Positions 16,077-26,083 of a stretch of DNA of 64,000 nucleotides are shown here, in pieces; the first letter of the stretch is position 1, and each line of letters opens with the position of its first letter. Under the pieces are notes generated by a model that worked only from the letters and a program-made list of their open reading frames with translations, did not search any database and was not told where the DNA came from. Both the position numbers and the translations under genes were made by a program. The DNA is taken from contig JAXMBX010000013.1 in the NCBI GenBank assembly GCA_046349635.1, positions 1 to 64,000 on the forward strand, given 5' to 3'. The stretch is from JAXMBX01 sp046349635 (GTDB lineage: Bacteria > Planctomycetota > Planctomycetia > Planctomycetales > Planctomycetaceae).

Positions 16077-17483
16077 ATGCGATTTCTGGTCATTTTCTCG
16101 GCGGTCTGTGTTTCTCTGGCAGCGGTTGGTTATCTGCGCGCCGCGGAGGCTGCGGCGAAGCGGACGAATGTCTTGTTCATCATGGCGGATGACTTGAACA
16201 ACGATCTGGGGTGCTACGGGAGCAAGGTGGTGAAATCGCCGCAGATTGACCGGCTCGCTTCGCATGGGGTGCGGTTTGACCGGGCCTATTGCAATTACCC
16301 GGTGTGCAACTGCTCGCGGGCGTCGATGCTGAGCGGGCGATACACGGACCGGATCGGGATTGTCGACAACGTGACTCCGCCGCGGAAGAACCTGCCGGAT
16401 GTGGTGATGCTGCCGGAGTTTTTCCGCAAGCAGCGGTACGTGACCCGCAAGGTGGGGAAGATTTTCCACACGGGGGATGAGTTCGAGGATCCGCGGAGCT
16501 GGGACATCGATATCCGGGAAGATAAGACGTCGAAGAATCCGCCGAAGGAACAGATCGTGATGGAGGCGGGGCATGTCAAGATTCTGAGGGCGTCCGATGA
16601 AGAGACGTGGGACGGGAAGGTGGCCCGGACGGCGGTCCAATGGCTGGAGGAGTGTGCACAAGGGGAGCAGCCGTTTTTTATTGCGGCGGGATTCCGGCGA
16701 CCGCATACGCCGTACATCAGTCCGGAGAAGTATTACCAGTTGTACGACGCGGAGAAGCTGATTCCGGAGGTCGGGCCGGCGGAGCATCTGACCCATATTC
16801 CGGACCTGGCTTTGACGTACAAGTTCCCGAAGCAGGAGCGATTTCCGCAGGTGGATCCGGGGAAGATCATGGCGGCGTACTACGGCTCGGTCAGCTTCAT
16901 GGATGCGCAACTGGGGCTACTGCTGGATGCGCTGGATCGGCTAAAGTTGTGGGACTCGACCGTGGTGGTGTTCGTGAGCGATCACGGGTATCACCTGGGA
17001 GAGCACGGAGGGCTGTACCACAAGATGACGCTGTTTGAGGAGGGGGTGCGGGTGCCGTTGATCATCGCCGCTCCGGGCGGGGCCAGGGGGCAGGGGGCGC
17101 GGGGGTTGGTGGAGCTGGTGGACCTGTATCCGACGCTGTGTGAACTGACGGGTCAGAAAGGGCCGGACGGATTGCAAGGGGGGAGCGTGGCGAAGCAGGT
17201 GGCGCACCCGGAATCGGACGGCAAAGCGCAGACGTTAAGTGTGGTGAGCAGAGGGAAGAACAAGACTGCGGTCCTGCAGTTGGACCCGAAGGTGATGGGG
17301 CGGAGCCTGCGGACGGAGCGGTGGCGGTACACCTTGTGGCCGGACGGGACGCAGGAGTTGTACGACCACGACGTCGATCCGCACGAATGGACGAACCTGG
17401 CGGTGCGGGAGGAGTCCCGCGCGACGGTGGAGGGACTGCGTCAGAAGCTGGCGGAGATGGTGCAGGGGATCGGGAGGCCGTGA
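16077..17483 (+). CDS. Secreted sulfatase, iduronate-2-sulfatase-like
   Basis: The protein of about 468 residues has a signal peptide (RFLVIFSAVCVSLAAVGYLRAAE) and the alkaline-phosphatase-superfamily core: FIMADDLNNDLGCYG for metal binding, VGKIFHTG, FIAAGFRRPHTPY and VSDHGYHLGEHGG. It should remove sulfate from sulfated polysaccharide outside the cytoplasm. The catalytic motif reads C77-N-C-S-R81, whereas the usual formylglycine signature is C-X-P-S-R; the proline is a cysteine here. The gene is convergent with greA ten bases away, with no clear terminator between them. Confidence 0.9.
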   Translation: MRFLVIFSAVCVSLAAVGYLRAAEAAAKRTNVLFIMADDLNNDLGCYGSKVVKSPQIDRLASHGVRFDRAYCNYPVCNCSRASMLSGRYTDRIGIVDNVTPPRKNLPDVVMLPEFFRKQRYVTRKVGKIFHTGDEFEDPRSWDIDIREDKTSKNPPKEQIVMEAGHVKILRASDEETWDGKVARTAVQWLEECAQGEQPFFIAAGFRRPHTPYISPEKYYQLYDAEKLIPEVGPAEHLTHIPDLALTYKFPKQERFPQVDPGKIMAAYYGSVSFMDAQLGLLLDALDRLKLWDSTVVVFVSDHGYHLGEHGGLYHKMTLFEEGVRVPLIIAAPGGARGQGARGLVELVDLYPTLCELTGQKGPDGLQGGSVAKQVAHPESDGKAQTLSVVSRGKNKTAVLQLDPKVMGRSLRTERWRYTLWPDGTQELYDHDVDPHEWTNLAVREESRATVEGLRQKLAEMVQGIGRP

Positions 17484-17492
17484 GAACTTCAG

Positions 17493-17966
17493 TCAGTCGA
17501 CGGAGATGACTTCGAGGCGTTGTTTGCCGCGGGGGAGGGGGACTTCGACGACGTCGCCGGGCTTCTTTCCCATCAGGCTGACGGCGAGTGGGCTACTGCT
17601 GAGGATCTTCATCACTTCGCCGTCGTAGTCGGTTTCGCCGGGGCCGACGAATTCGTACTTCTCCTCGGAGTCGTCATCCAGGTCTTTCACCGTGACGACG
17701 CAGCCGAACGTGACGACCCCCTTGGGCATGGCGGTCTTATCGACCATATAGGAGTTGGCGAGCTGGGTCTTGAGGAGGTTGATCTTGGCCTGGAGGAGTC
17801 CCTGGGCTTCGCGCTGGGCGTGGTATTCGGCGTTTTCACTGAGATCCCCTTCCGCCCGGGCCTCGGCGATTTTCTGCGCGATGATCGGCATATCAATATC
17901 TTCCAACTGCTTGATCTGTTGGCGGATTTTCTCGTAGCCTTCCGGGGAAATCGGTTGCCGATCCAT
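17493..17966 (-). CDS. greA: Transcription elongation factor GreA
   Basis: The 157-residue protein has the N-terminal coiled coil with ARAEGDLSENAEYHAQREAQ, whose acidic tip residues reach the RNA polymerase active site and stimulate RNA cleavage. The C-terminal FKBP-like domain follows with VTVKDLDDDSEEKYEFVGP and SPLAVSLMGKKPGDVVEV. The length is normal. AAGGTG lies six bases upstream of the ATG. It stands alone, convergent with the sulfatase. Confidence 0.95.
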   Translation of the reverse strand: MDRQPISPEGYEKIRQQIKQLEDIDMPIIAQKIAEARAEGDLSENAEYHAQREAQGLLQAKINLLKTQLANSYMVDKTAMPKGVVTFGCVVTVKDLDDDSEEKYEFVGPGETDYDGEVMKILSSSPLAVSLMGKKPGDVVEVPLPRGKQRLEVISVD

Positions 17967-18310
17967 TACACACCTTCGGGGAAACTGCTCGGGATTTCAG
18001 AGAGACGAACGTCAGAGGGCCGCGACTGCGGGCGCAAAAAAAGTAGCAATCCGGGAAGCGGGACTTGCGTTCGTCCTGTTTCCCGGATGCCGGGTATCAT
18101 TCTAAATTCTTCGGAGACGTCGAACTACCCTCAAATCCGGCGATTTTCCGGAAATCGTTCAGATTTCAGGGGTTGCTAGAACGCATAGCCTTTTAGTGTC
18201 GCGTTAACATCGCTTATATTTCCGAGTTTTTTTGCCGCGACAGAGACTACAAGTAAACCCGATACGCTCTATCTTTCGCAAATTGCGGCTTCGGGGTTTG
18301 TCAGCTTCAG
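17967..18310. other. Non-coding region upstream of greA
   Basis: It holds the presumed leftward greA promoter and the tail after the oxidoreductase gene. I see no repeat, small gene or clear terminator. Confidence 0.4.
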
Positions 18311-19468
18311 TTAGCTGATTTTCACCCACTGCCGTGACTTCGCACTTTCCAGCGCGGCTTCGCAGACCTTCTGGGTCTCGAGAGCGTTGCGGAAATCGGG
18401 CTGAGTGCCCTTGCCGGTTTCGAGTCCCTTGAGGAAGTCGGCGATGGCATTGGTGAAGGTGTGTTCGTAGCCGATGGTGCAGCCGGGAACCCACCAGTGG
18501 TCCATGTAGGGGTGTTCGCCGTTGGTGACGTGGATCTTGCGCCAGCCTGTGGTGTGGCTGTCGATCTTGTTGCCGGTCTTGGGATTGCGGTATTCGAAGT
18601 ACTGCAAGTACTGAGGATCTTCGAGGTCGAAATAGACGGAGCCATCGGCGCCGTTGAGTTCGAAGGTGTTGAAGTTCTTGCGTCCGCGGGCGTAACGGGT
18701 GCTTTCGAAAGTTCCCATGGAGCCGTTGGCGAAGCGGGCGAGGAACATGCAGGCGTCGTCGATGGTGACGGGCTGCTTCTTGCCGGTTTCCTGGTGGACG
18801 CGTTCCTTGATGAAGATTTCGGTGGCGGCACAGACCTCGGCGATGGGGCCGTTGAGCCACATGGCGGTGTCGATGGAGTGGGCGAGGAGATCGCCGGTCA
18901 CGCCGCTGCCGGCGACGGCGGCATCCAGGCGCCACAGGGCGGCGCCCCCCTGGGGAAGATCGTCCGCAATCGTCCAGTCCTGCAGGTAGAGGGCGCGGTA
19001 GTGGAACGGACGGCCGATGCGGCCTTCATCGACAAGTTGCTTGGCGAGGCTGATGGCGGGGACGCGTCGATAGTTGAACCAGACCATGTTGGGGACCTTG
19101 GCGGCTTCGACCGCCTTGGTCATTTCTTCCGCTTCCTTGACCGTCATGGCGAGGGGTTTCTCGCAGAGGATCATCTTGCCGGCCTTGGCGGCGGCGAGGG
19201 CGATTTCGACGTGGGTGTTGTTCGGCGAGCCGATGTCGATGACGTCGATATCCTTCCGTTCGACCAGCTTGCGCCAGTCGGTTTCGTAGGATTCCCAGCC
19301 CCAGTTGGCGGCGAATTCCTTGATCTTCTCTTCGTTGCGGGCGCAGCAGGCCTTGAGGACGGGCTGATATTCGAGATTGAAGAACTTGTTGACCTGGCGG
19401 AAGGCATTGGAATGGGTGCGTCCCATGAAGCCGTAGCCGATCAGGCCGATATTCAAAGGTTTGGGCAT
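18311..19468 (-). CDS. Gfo/Idh/MocA family NAD(P)-dependent oxidoreductase
   Basis: The 385-residue protein has the N-terminal Rossmann fingerprint IGLIGYGFMGRTHSNAF, the DIDVIDIGSPNNTH strand, and ILCEKPLAM with the catalytic lysine of the EKP motif. The C-terminal half carries DACMFLARFANGSMGTFEST, typical of the dimerisation sheet. Relatives oxidise or epimerise sugars and inositols. There is no signal peptide, so it is cytoplasmic. It lies 64 bp after a sugar isomerase/epimerase gene on the same strand; the pair probably works on one carbohydrate, whose identity is unknown. Confidence 0.93.
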   Translation of the reverse strand: MPKPLNIGLIGYGFMGRTHSNAFRQVNKFFNLEYQPVLKACCARNEEKIKEFAANWGWESYETDWRKLVERKDIDVIDIGSPNNTHVEIALAAAKAGKMILCEKPLAMTVKEAEEMTKAVEAAKVPNMVWFNYRRVPAISLAKQLVDEGRIGRPFHYRALYLQDWTIADDLPQGGAALWRLDAAVAGSGVTGDLLAHSIDTAMWLNGPIAEVCAATEIFIKERVHQETGKKQPVTIDDACMFLARFANGSMGTFESTRYARGRKNFNTFELNGADGSVYFDLEDPQYLQYFEYRNPKTGNKIDSHTTGWRKIHVTNGEHPYMDHWWVPGCTIGYEHTFTNAIADFLKGLETGKGTQPDFRNALETQKVCEAALESAKSRQWVKIS

Positions 19469-19532
19469 GGTGAAGACCTTCAGTGTTGTTTGATGAGGCG
19501 TGATTCAACGAGAAGTTCGAGTTGGGGACTTC

Positions 19533-20459
19533 TCAGCCGTATTTCTTGTTGAGTTCGTCGATGGACTTCTTGCAGCGTTCGGTGACCTTCCAGGCATCGG
19601 GCCAGAAGCAGAGATCGATGGTCCACCAGTCATCGGGGCAACCGCAGTCGGCGAGGACGGGGCAGAGTTCGTCGAAGTTGAGGTTGCCGTCGCCGAAGGG
19701 GGGATGGGTGCTGGTGTGGTTGTCGTGCAGGGAGTCATCGGAGTCGATGAGGTGGACGCGTCCGATTTTGCCCTTGAGCTTCTTCGCCAGCTCGAGCGCA
19801 CCGCCGGGGAGGGTTTCGCGCTTGCCGGGCTGACGGGCGCCGATCTTGGCGACCATGTTGGCATGGCAGGTGTCATACATGGTGGTGAAGTTGTCGTGGT
19901 TCACGCCGTCGAGGACGCGGAAGATATCGCTGGGTTTGTTGAAGGCGAAGCCGGGTTCGAATTCCCAGACGACGCGGACCCCCTTGTCGGCGGCGTCGAT
20001 GGCGCATTGACGCCAGGTGGTGGTGACGCGTTTGAGGGCATCTTCGTAGGAGATCTTGGTGGGGAGGTCCGGTTCTCCCTCGATGCTGCCGATGGTGCGG
20101 GGGTCTTCGGTGGCATCGACGCGGATGACATCAATGCCGAGGTCGTTGCAGAACTGGACGTTCTTGCGGAAGGTGGCGAGGTAGGATTCGTTGGTGGGGG
20201 CGGTGAGAAGTTTTTCGCCCCAGAGGTCGGCGGCGAGGCCGCTGCAGCCCATGCCCTTGGATTCCCAGAGTTCGCGGACCTTCTGGCGTTCTTCCTTCGT
20301 TTTGAGCGCATCGGGATTGGGGTGTTGTCCGAAGCCCCCGAGTTCGAGGCCGTCGAAGTTGAGGGCCTTGAGCTTTTCGCACACTTCGGGGAAGGGGACG
20401 GGGTTTTCGGCATACGGTCCGATGGAGTAGGCCCAGGTGCCGATGGAGATGCGCTTCAT
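19533..20459 (-). CDS. Sugar phosphate isomerase/epimerase (AP endonuclease family 2 fold)
   Basis: The 308-residue TIM-barrel protein begins RISIGTWAYSIGPYAENP and contains LNFDGLELGGF, VRVVWEFEPG with a metal-binding glutamate, MYDTCHANM and GRVHLIDSDD, the pattern of xylose-isomerase-like epimerases. Metal ligands Glu, Asp and His are present in these segments. It is the first gene of a pair with the Gfo/Idh/MocA gene; the combination is common in inositol- and rare-sugar pathways. The substrate is not predictable. Confidence 0.9.
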   Translation of the reverse strand: MKRISIGTWAYSIGPYAENPVPFPEVCEKLKALNFDGLELGGFGQHPNPDALKTKEERQKVRELWESKGMGCSGLAADLWGEKLLTAPTNESYLATFRKNVQFCNDLGIDVIRVDATEDPRTIGSIEGEPDLPTKISYEDALKRVTTTWRQCAIDAADKGVRVVWEFEPGFAFNKPSDIFRVLDGVNHDNFTTMYDTCHANMVAKIGARQPGKRETLPGGALELAKKLKGKIGRVHLIDSDDSLHDNHTSTHPPFGDGNLNFDELCPVLADCGCPDDWWTIDLCFWPDAWKVTERCKKSIDELNKKYG

Positions 20460-20645
20460 GGTGATGACCTCGCAGAGGAGAGATGTCGAGCGGGGAACGG
20501 GATCACGCCGCGCTGGGATCCGCGTCTCCGGAACGGAATGGAAAATTCACGGTTCCCCAAGAATAAATGGCGGGTGCGCAAGCCGCAAGCGGGTGGGGTG
20601 AGGAGGTGCAATTTCGCCGTGAACCCACGAAAAACAGAGTGGGGC

Positions 20646-20681
20646 ATAAAAAAACGGAGAGGGGTAAGCACTCTCCGTTTG
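20646..20681 (-). terminator. Intrinsic terminator after the DUF1549 gene
   Basis: On the minus strand AAACGGAGAG and CTCTCCGTTT pair around an eight- to nine-base loop and run into a T tract (the A run at 20648-20654). It lies about 90 bp after the stop codon. Confidence 0.75.
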
Positions 20682-20711
20682 GGGATTCGGTATTCAGTGT
20701 CAAACGTGAGA

Positions 20712-20750
20712 CATGCCCGCCCTTCTGGCGAGATGCGGGCATGGCACCCA
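20712..20750 (+). repeat. Palindromic repeat family A, copy 2
   Basis: CATGCCCGC (20712-20720) and GCGGGCATG (20735-20743) flank CCTTCTGGCGAGAT and are followed by GCACCC. It matches the copy at 2192 except for one insertion and two substitutions, and lies between the DUF1549 stop and its terminator. Confidence 0.7.
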
Positions 20751-20770
20751 AGACAACCGTGGACAGTCTC

Positions 20771-23275
20771 CTAGTGCTGGAAGAGGAATTCCTTGGAGTT
20801 GAGGAGTGCCCAGCCGATGTCCTCGATGGCGGCGCGGCGGTCGCTGGTGGTCGCGATGTGCTTCTTGGCGGCGTCCCGTTCGGCCTGGGCGGGTTCGCGG
20901 GAGAGGGCACTGAGGTAGAGGGTCTGGATGATCTCGTCGTCGCTCTTCTTTTCATTGAGCAACTGGGTGATGCGGCCGTTCTGGTCACGGAGCTTGTTGT
21001 GAACCACGGGGCCGTTGATCATCTGCAGGGCTTGGGAGAGGTTCGATTCGCTGGAGCGTTCGCATTGGCAGGCCATTTCGCGCTGCGGCTGGCCGAAGAT
21101 CTTCAGGAAGTAGTGGTCGGTGGGGGGATCGGGGAGTTCGGTCGCCCGGGTGCCGACGGGGAGGTTGGGGAACTGTTCGGGGACGCCGGTCACCTGGCAG
21201 ATCGCGTCGAGGAGTTGCTCGGCGGAGAGGAGCCGGGTGCTGGAGTGGGAGGCGTAGATTTCATCGTCCTTGTTGAACTTGTTCTTCTGGGAGCTCAACT
21301 GGTAGGTGCGGCTTTTCATGATGGTGCGGACGCCCCACTTGAGGCTGTATTTGTTCTTCACGAACTCTTCCGCCAGCTTGTCGAGCAGGGGGGCATTGGA
21401 GGGGGGATTCGAATCGCGGAAGTCATCGACCGGTTCGACGATGCCGCGGCCCATCAGGTGACCCCAGATGCGGTTGACCATGGCGCGGGCGAAGAAGGGG
21501 TTGTCGGGCTTGGTGAGCCAATCCGCGAAGACCTCGCGGCGGTCGGCGCCGGCGGGAACGTCCACGTCGCCCTTCAAGAGGAGGTGGGTTTTCATGACCT
21601 TGCCGGTGCGGGGCTGAGTGGATTCACCCGAGTCCTGGACGTAGACGACTTCGTCGGTGGCGTCGAGTCCGGGCTTGCGGCCGATGCGGGCGAAGGCGGC
21701 GCCGAGGCCGTAGTAGTTGTCCTGGGTCCAGCGTTCAAACGGGTGGTTGTGGCACTTGGCGCACTGGATGCGGATGCCGAGGAACAACTGGGCGGTGGTT
21801 TCGGTGGCGTCCTGCGGATCGCGGCTGGCGCGCCAGTAGTTGGCGGGGGGATTCTCGTAGACGCTTCCCTTGGCGGTGAGGAGTTCTCGGGCGAACTGGT
21901 CGAAGGGTTTGTCCTGACGGATGCTTTCATAGATCCAGAGGCGGAACTTGTGGACGCCGTTGGCGTTCAATTTCTTGCTGTTGGAGCGGAGGATGTCCCC
22001 CCATTTGAGGGTCCAGTAGGAGGCGAAGTCGTCGCTGTCCACGAGGTAATCGACGAGTTCGTCACGGCGGGTTTCCGGCTTCATGGCGAGGAAGGCTTTG
22101 GCTTCGTCCAAGGTCGGGAGCCGGCCGATGCAGTCGAGGTAGGCGCGGCGGACGAATTCCTCATCGGTACAGAGTTCGGAGGGGAGGATCTGGAGGGTCT
22201 TGAGCTTGGAGAAGACCATGTTGTCGACGAAGCTCTTTTCGGGGGGACTGTTCCAGGCAAAGCCGGGGACGTTCTCCAGGTAGGTGATATAGCTGGTGGC
22301 CATCTTGTCGAGGTAGCGGGCGAGGATGGCGGTTTCGCCACGGGCGACCTTGGAGACGAGTCCGTTGTCGTTGACCTTGGCGACGCTTTCGTTGGAGGAA
22401 CTGTAGCAGGAGAGGGCAGTCAGGTCGCGGATGGAGCCGTCCGTGAAGTGGCCGAGGACCACGATCTGCTGACGGTCGCCAGATTGCTGGAAGACGCGGC
22501 CTTCGGGGAGAACCTGAATCTTGACGAGGTCCGGTTCCTGGGCGGAATCCTGCTTCATCCCTTCGGCGATCCAGTCATGCAGGACGCGATAGGCGGCATC
22601 GGTCTTCTTCAAACGGCGTCCACCGCCGTGAGAGACTTCCATCAAGGGCTTCTTGAGGAGGAGGCTTTCGTTGGGTTCGAGGACGTTGGTACGGCGGCCG
22701 TAGTATTCGGTGCGGAGGGTGAAGATGTCGAGTGGGGGATCATAACCACGCAGGGAGAGGCGGAAGCCCCCCTTGCCGGAGGGTGAACCGTGGCAGGCGC
22801 CCATGTTGCAACTGGCCTTGGTGAGAGCGGCGAGCATGTCGTGCTTAAAGACGACGGGGGAGGGGAGTTCCATTTTGGCGACGGCCCCTTCGGAGACGGC
22901 GACCTGCCCGGCGACGGTCGCGACGACGTGCGTGGCGCCATTCGTGAGGGGATGGACGATGCCGTGTTCGATTTTGGCGATGCCGGGGGAGCTGATCTGG
23001 AAGTCAGCGGCGGCGGTCAGATCCCGGACTTCTCCACCGGGATAGTAACCGGTGACGATGAGTTGTTGTTGGGCGCGGCTTCCGAGGAGCGTGAACTTGG
23101 CGGGTTCGACGGTGATTTTTTCGGGTTTGCCGACGTCCTGCTTCTGGGGGGCGGCGGGGGCTTCGGCGGCCTTCTTTTCGCGGGCTTGCAGGAGACTGGA
23201 CCCGAGCAACAGTCCTACCATGAGGAGGGGGGAGACGATTTTGAACATCCTGTCGAGTCTCATCGGAGCCGGCAT
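20771..23275 (-). CDS. DUF1549/DUF1553 domain protein with a cytochrome-type CxxCH site
   Basis: The protein of about 834 residues has a signal peptide (IVSPLLMVGLLLGSSLLQA), a region with Ig-like (Big2-type) repeats (LTAAADFQISSPGIAKI, LTALSCYSSSNESVAKV), GACHGSPSGKGGFRLSLRG, the DUF1549 part, CAKCHNHPFERWTQDNYYGL with a haem-type CxxCH, and the C-terminal DUF1553 part (NRIWGHLMGRGIVEP, LLSAEQLLDAICQVTG). This family is expanded in planctomycetes and is exported; its biochemical role is not established. GGAGGT upstream of 23275 selects that ATG over the in-frame start 60 bases earlier. It follows the PPC-domain gene on the same strand. Confidence 0.92.
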   Translation of the reverse strand: MPAPMRLDRMFKIVSPLLMVGLLLGSSLLQAREKKAAEAPAAPQKQDVGKPEKITVEPAKFTLLGSRAQQQLIVTGYYPGGEVRDLTAAADFQISSPGIAKIEHGIVHPLTNGATHVVATVAGQVAVSEGAVAKMELPSPVVFKHDMLAALTKASCNMGACHGSPSGKGGFRLSLRGYDPPLDIFTLRTEYYGRRTNVLEPNESLLLKKPLMEVSHGGGRRLKKTDAAYRVLHDWIAEGMKQDSAQEPDLVKIQVLPEGRVFQQSGDRQQIVVLGHFTDGSIRDLTALSCYSSSNESVAKVNDNGLVSKVARGETAILARYLDKMATSYITYLENVPGFAWNSPPEKSFVDNMVFSKLKTLQILPSELCTDEEFVRRAYLDCIGRLPTLDEAKAFLAMKPETRRDELVDYLVDSDDFASYWTLKWGDILRSNSKKLNANGVHKFRLWIYESIRQDKPFDQFARELLTAKGSVYENPPANYWRASRDPQDATETTAQLFLGIRIQCAKCHNHPFERWTQDNYYGLGAAFARIGRKPGLDATDEVVYVQDSGESTQPRTGKVMKTHLLLKGDVDVPAGADRREVFADWLTKPDNPFFARAMVNRIWGHLMGRGIVEPVDDFRDSNPPSNAPLLDKLAEEFVKNKYSLKWGVRTIMKSRTYQLSSQKNKFNKDDEIYASHSSTRLLSAEQLLDAICQVTGVPEQFPNLPVGTRATELPDPPTDHYFLKIFGQPQREMACQCERSSESNLSQALQMINGPVVHNKLRDQNGRITQLLNEKKSDDEIIQTLYLSALSREPAQAERDAAKKHIATTSDRRAAIEDIGWALLNSKEFLFQH

Positions 23276-23412
23276 GTGGACCTCCTCGCAGTACGCTGCA
23301 GAACGAACGGTCGAGTCGTGAGAAGATTTCATCATATCAAGATTCCTTCAAATGAGTACGCCCGGAGGGGGCGGACCGAAGGACAAAGGTCAGGTTTGTT
23401 ATTCCGCTGTGA

Positions 23413-25709
23413 TTATTCCACGGTCAGCTTCAGATCGATGGTTTTCTCGTGTTTTACCTTGTTGGCGGTGCCTTCCACCTTCAGTTTCAGGGGAGCGGGG
23501 GCACCTTTGCCGGTTTCCTTGGTGGCGGTCAAAGTCAGGATTCCGGACGAGGCATCGGCGGGGATGGTCAAAGCGGCAGCGGTGACTCCCGCCGGGAGAT
23601 TCGCGACGGTGACGGTGACCGGTTCCTTGAAGACGGGGTTACGGTCGATCTGCACGGGGATCTTCAGTTCGCCGCCGGGGGCGATCTTGCCGGCAGGAGC
23701 GTCTTTCAGCGTGAAGGCATCCTTGAGGTGCAGTTCGATGGCGGCGACGGGTTGGACAATGGTTTCGTTGCCGCGTTTGGCGGTTCCCTGGATCACGGCA
23801 TGGAAGACGCCGAGCGGGGCCTTATCAGTGCCGGAGACGGCGAGTTCGACGACGTTTTGATCCTTGTCGATCGGCTTGAGGGCAATGGTGACACCATCCG
23901 GCAGACCCTTCTCCTTGGGGAAGACTTCCAGGGTGATGGGTTCGTTGAAGTCGGCGGTGCGGAGGGCTTTCACCTTAAGTGTGCCGGTGAGGCCTTTGCC
24001 GAGGGTGACGCTGTTGGAGGAGCGAAGCACATAGGCGGGGCGGGGAGAAACACCCAGTGCAAATTCTTCCGAGAGCACAGCCGGAGGATGGGGAATGGCG
24101 TTGTGGGAGGTGCGGAGTGAGGCGCTGACGGTGGCGATCACTGCGACCGGTTTGCCGGAGGCATCCGGGATGTCAGCGACCAGTCGGACGTTAAGACATT
24201 TCCCCTGAGGAAGCCCACCCTCATTCAGAAGTGTGACGATCGCGGTCTCCTTGCCGGGGGGGATTTCCGCATTGGTGATGCGGACTCCTTCAATCGAGGG
24301 GGAGAGGCGTAGCGGGATCGGGCCACCAAAACCGTTCCGCTTGGCGGTGACGGTCAGGAGGGCGATCCCTTCCTGCGAAATATTGATCGTGTCGGCGGAG
24401 GTGGAGAGTTCGACGGGAGAGGTGGCGGGCTTGATCTCGACGCGGTAGGCGTATTCCGGTCCGCCGCGGCCATGGACATCGTTAACGACGAGGGTGTAGT
24501 TCCCATCTTCTGGGAAACTGAACTGGATCCGTCCATCCTGTGCGGGATTCAGTTCTTCGGAAGCGGCGACCTGGTTGCCATCGGCTTTCAGCAGACGCAT
24601 CCGCAGGTCGGCGGGAGAGCCCTGGGCGTGGGTATACGCCTGGAAGAGGTAGCTTTCTCCCTTTTTGGCTGTGAAGGTAAAGCGATCGACGTCGCGTACC
24701 TTTTCGAACCGGCCATTCAGGCTCTGGCCCATCGGCACCTTGTTGGCCTGGGGGGCTTCATCGTTGGGTTCCTGTTCGAGGAATTCCTTGCCGTGGCTGA
24801 TGCCAAGGGTCGCGAACGCGCTGGCGGTCCCCTTGTCATACTTGGCCCCGACGTTCATCCAGCGGGATTGGGTCGCGGCGGGGATATTGAGGCTGGCGGG
24901 GGAGACACCGGTGACGTCGCTGCCGGTGAAGGAGACAGTGGTGGTTTCTCCCATCGGAGCGCTGAGGGGGTAGGGGACGCTGACGGTGGGAAACTCCCCG
25001 ATGCGGAGGCGATATTTGAACTGGTCGCCCCCTTGAAAGCGGATGTCGCGGATTTCGAGGAGGTATTCTCCGTCGGCGGCGAACTGATGAACGAGGCGGC
25101 TGTCACCCCCGAGGCCGGGGGTGTCATCGCAGTAGGCGAGTTCTTTCCCTTTCGCGTCCATGAGCTTGATGAACGGATCGAAGGGGGAACCGAACCGCCG
25201 TGCCCAGACTTCGAAGGTCAGCTTCTGGTCTTTTTGGCGGGGAACTTGTAATAGCCACGGGCGAGGTTGTCCTGGGTGCCGTCGACGGCACAGGGGAGGG
25301 GGAGCATCTGGGCCTTGGCGGGTTCGTTGTTCGGCTTGGCCTGCGCGACCGATTTCAGGTCATCCACGAAGAGAAGCAACAGGGAGGAGGCACCGCGGGC
25401 TGTCGCGACCCGGACGCCGTGGAGGCCGGGGGGAGCATTGGGGGGGACTTTGACGTCGTAGGAAACTTCAGCGGCGTTCTGGCCGTTGTTGGGAACGTTG
25501 GGAGTCAGGACCACTTCGGCAGGGAAGCTGGACCAGAACTGCGTGGGTGCCTGCAGATCTCCGCCGAGGAGTTTGAGGGTGGTCGTCGCGCCAGGCTGGA
25601 CGGCCTGGGGGGAGCTTTGGCGCAAGGTGGGGGATTGAGCGGGGAGGTACTGGCCGAGGCCAGCCAGGACCAGAACTCCGAAAGCGACGCGACCACGCAG
25701 ACCCATCAT
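23413..25709 (-). CDS. Secreted PPC-domain protein, frameshifted in this sequence
   Basis: The N-terminal part, from the ATG at 25709 (GGAGAG upstream), has a signal peptide ending near YLPAQ and an Ig-like region (QPGATTTLKLLGGDL, PPGLHGVRVAT). The frame is lost in an A run near 25225. The next frame continues with KLTFEVWARRFGSPFDP and then pre-peptidase C-terminal domains (DRFTFTAKKGESYLFQAYT, GNYTLVVNDVHGRGG). One base in the homopolymer would restore about 765 residues. Such proteins are commonly encoded next to DUF1549/DUF1553 genes, as here, 137 bp upstream. The role is probably extracellular binding; no catalytic residues are seen. Confidence 0.85.
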
Positions 25710-26083
25710 GAATCTCTCCACGGCAGTGGAAATGTCCAGGCGCGGTGCTGACGAGTTTCATCGAGGTCAAAAAATGACGGGCGGCGGGTCAAAAGAGGAA
25801 CACAGCCGGATGAAGAAACGGCGGGCAACTAGGCGGGACAATTTCCAGGGATCGAAGTATGCAGTGATCTTTATGATACCGGTTAAGAAACCGTGAAATC
25901 AAAGGAAATCGGCCTGTTGGGGGGATAAAAACGGGGGTTCGAGGGGTTGGTTATTGCGGGGAATTCGACCACTGTTTCGGAAAGTGAACAGGCGAGGGGC
26001 AAATGTGCGCGTGCCAACCGTGCCGCGGCACGGCGAAGGAGGCATGCCACGCCGGAGTATGCCACCCAAAACCAGAGGGTCTG
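25710..26083. other. Intergenic region with degenerate palindromes
   Basis: It holds the upstream region of the PPC gene. Near 26023-26056 are GTGCCGCGGCAC and a GGCATGCCAC...TATGCCACCCAAAAC stretch that looks like a decayed member of the palindromic repeat families. No gene is seen. Confidence 0.45.

Noticed and set aside
20567..22786. 739-codon rightward open frame antisense to the DUF1549 gene
   Set aside because: It is a Gly/Glu/Val-rich shadow of a well-recognised gene.
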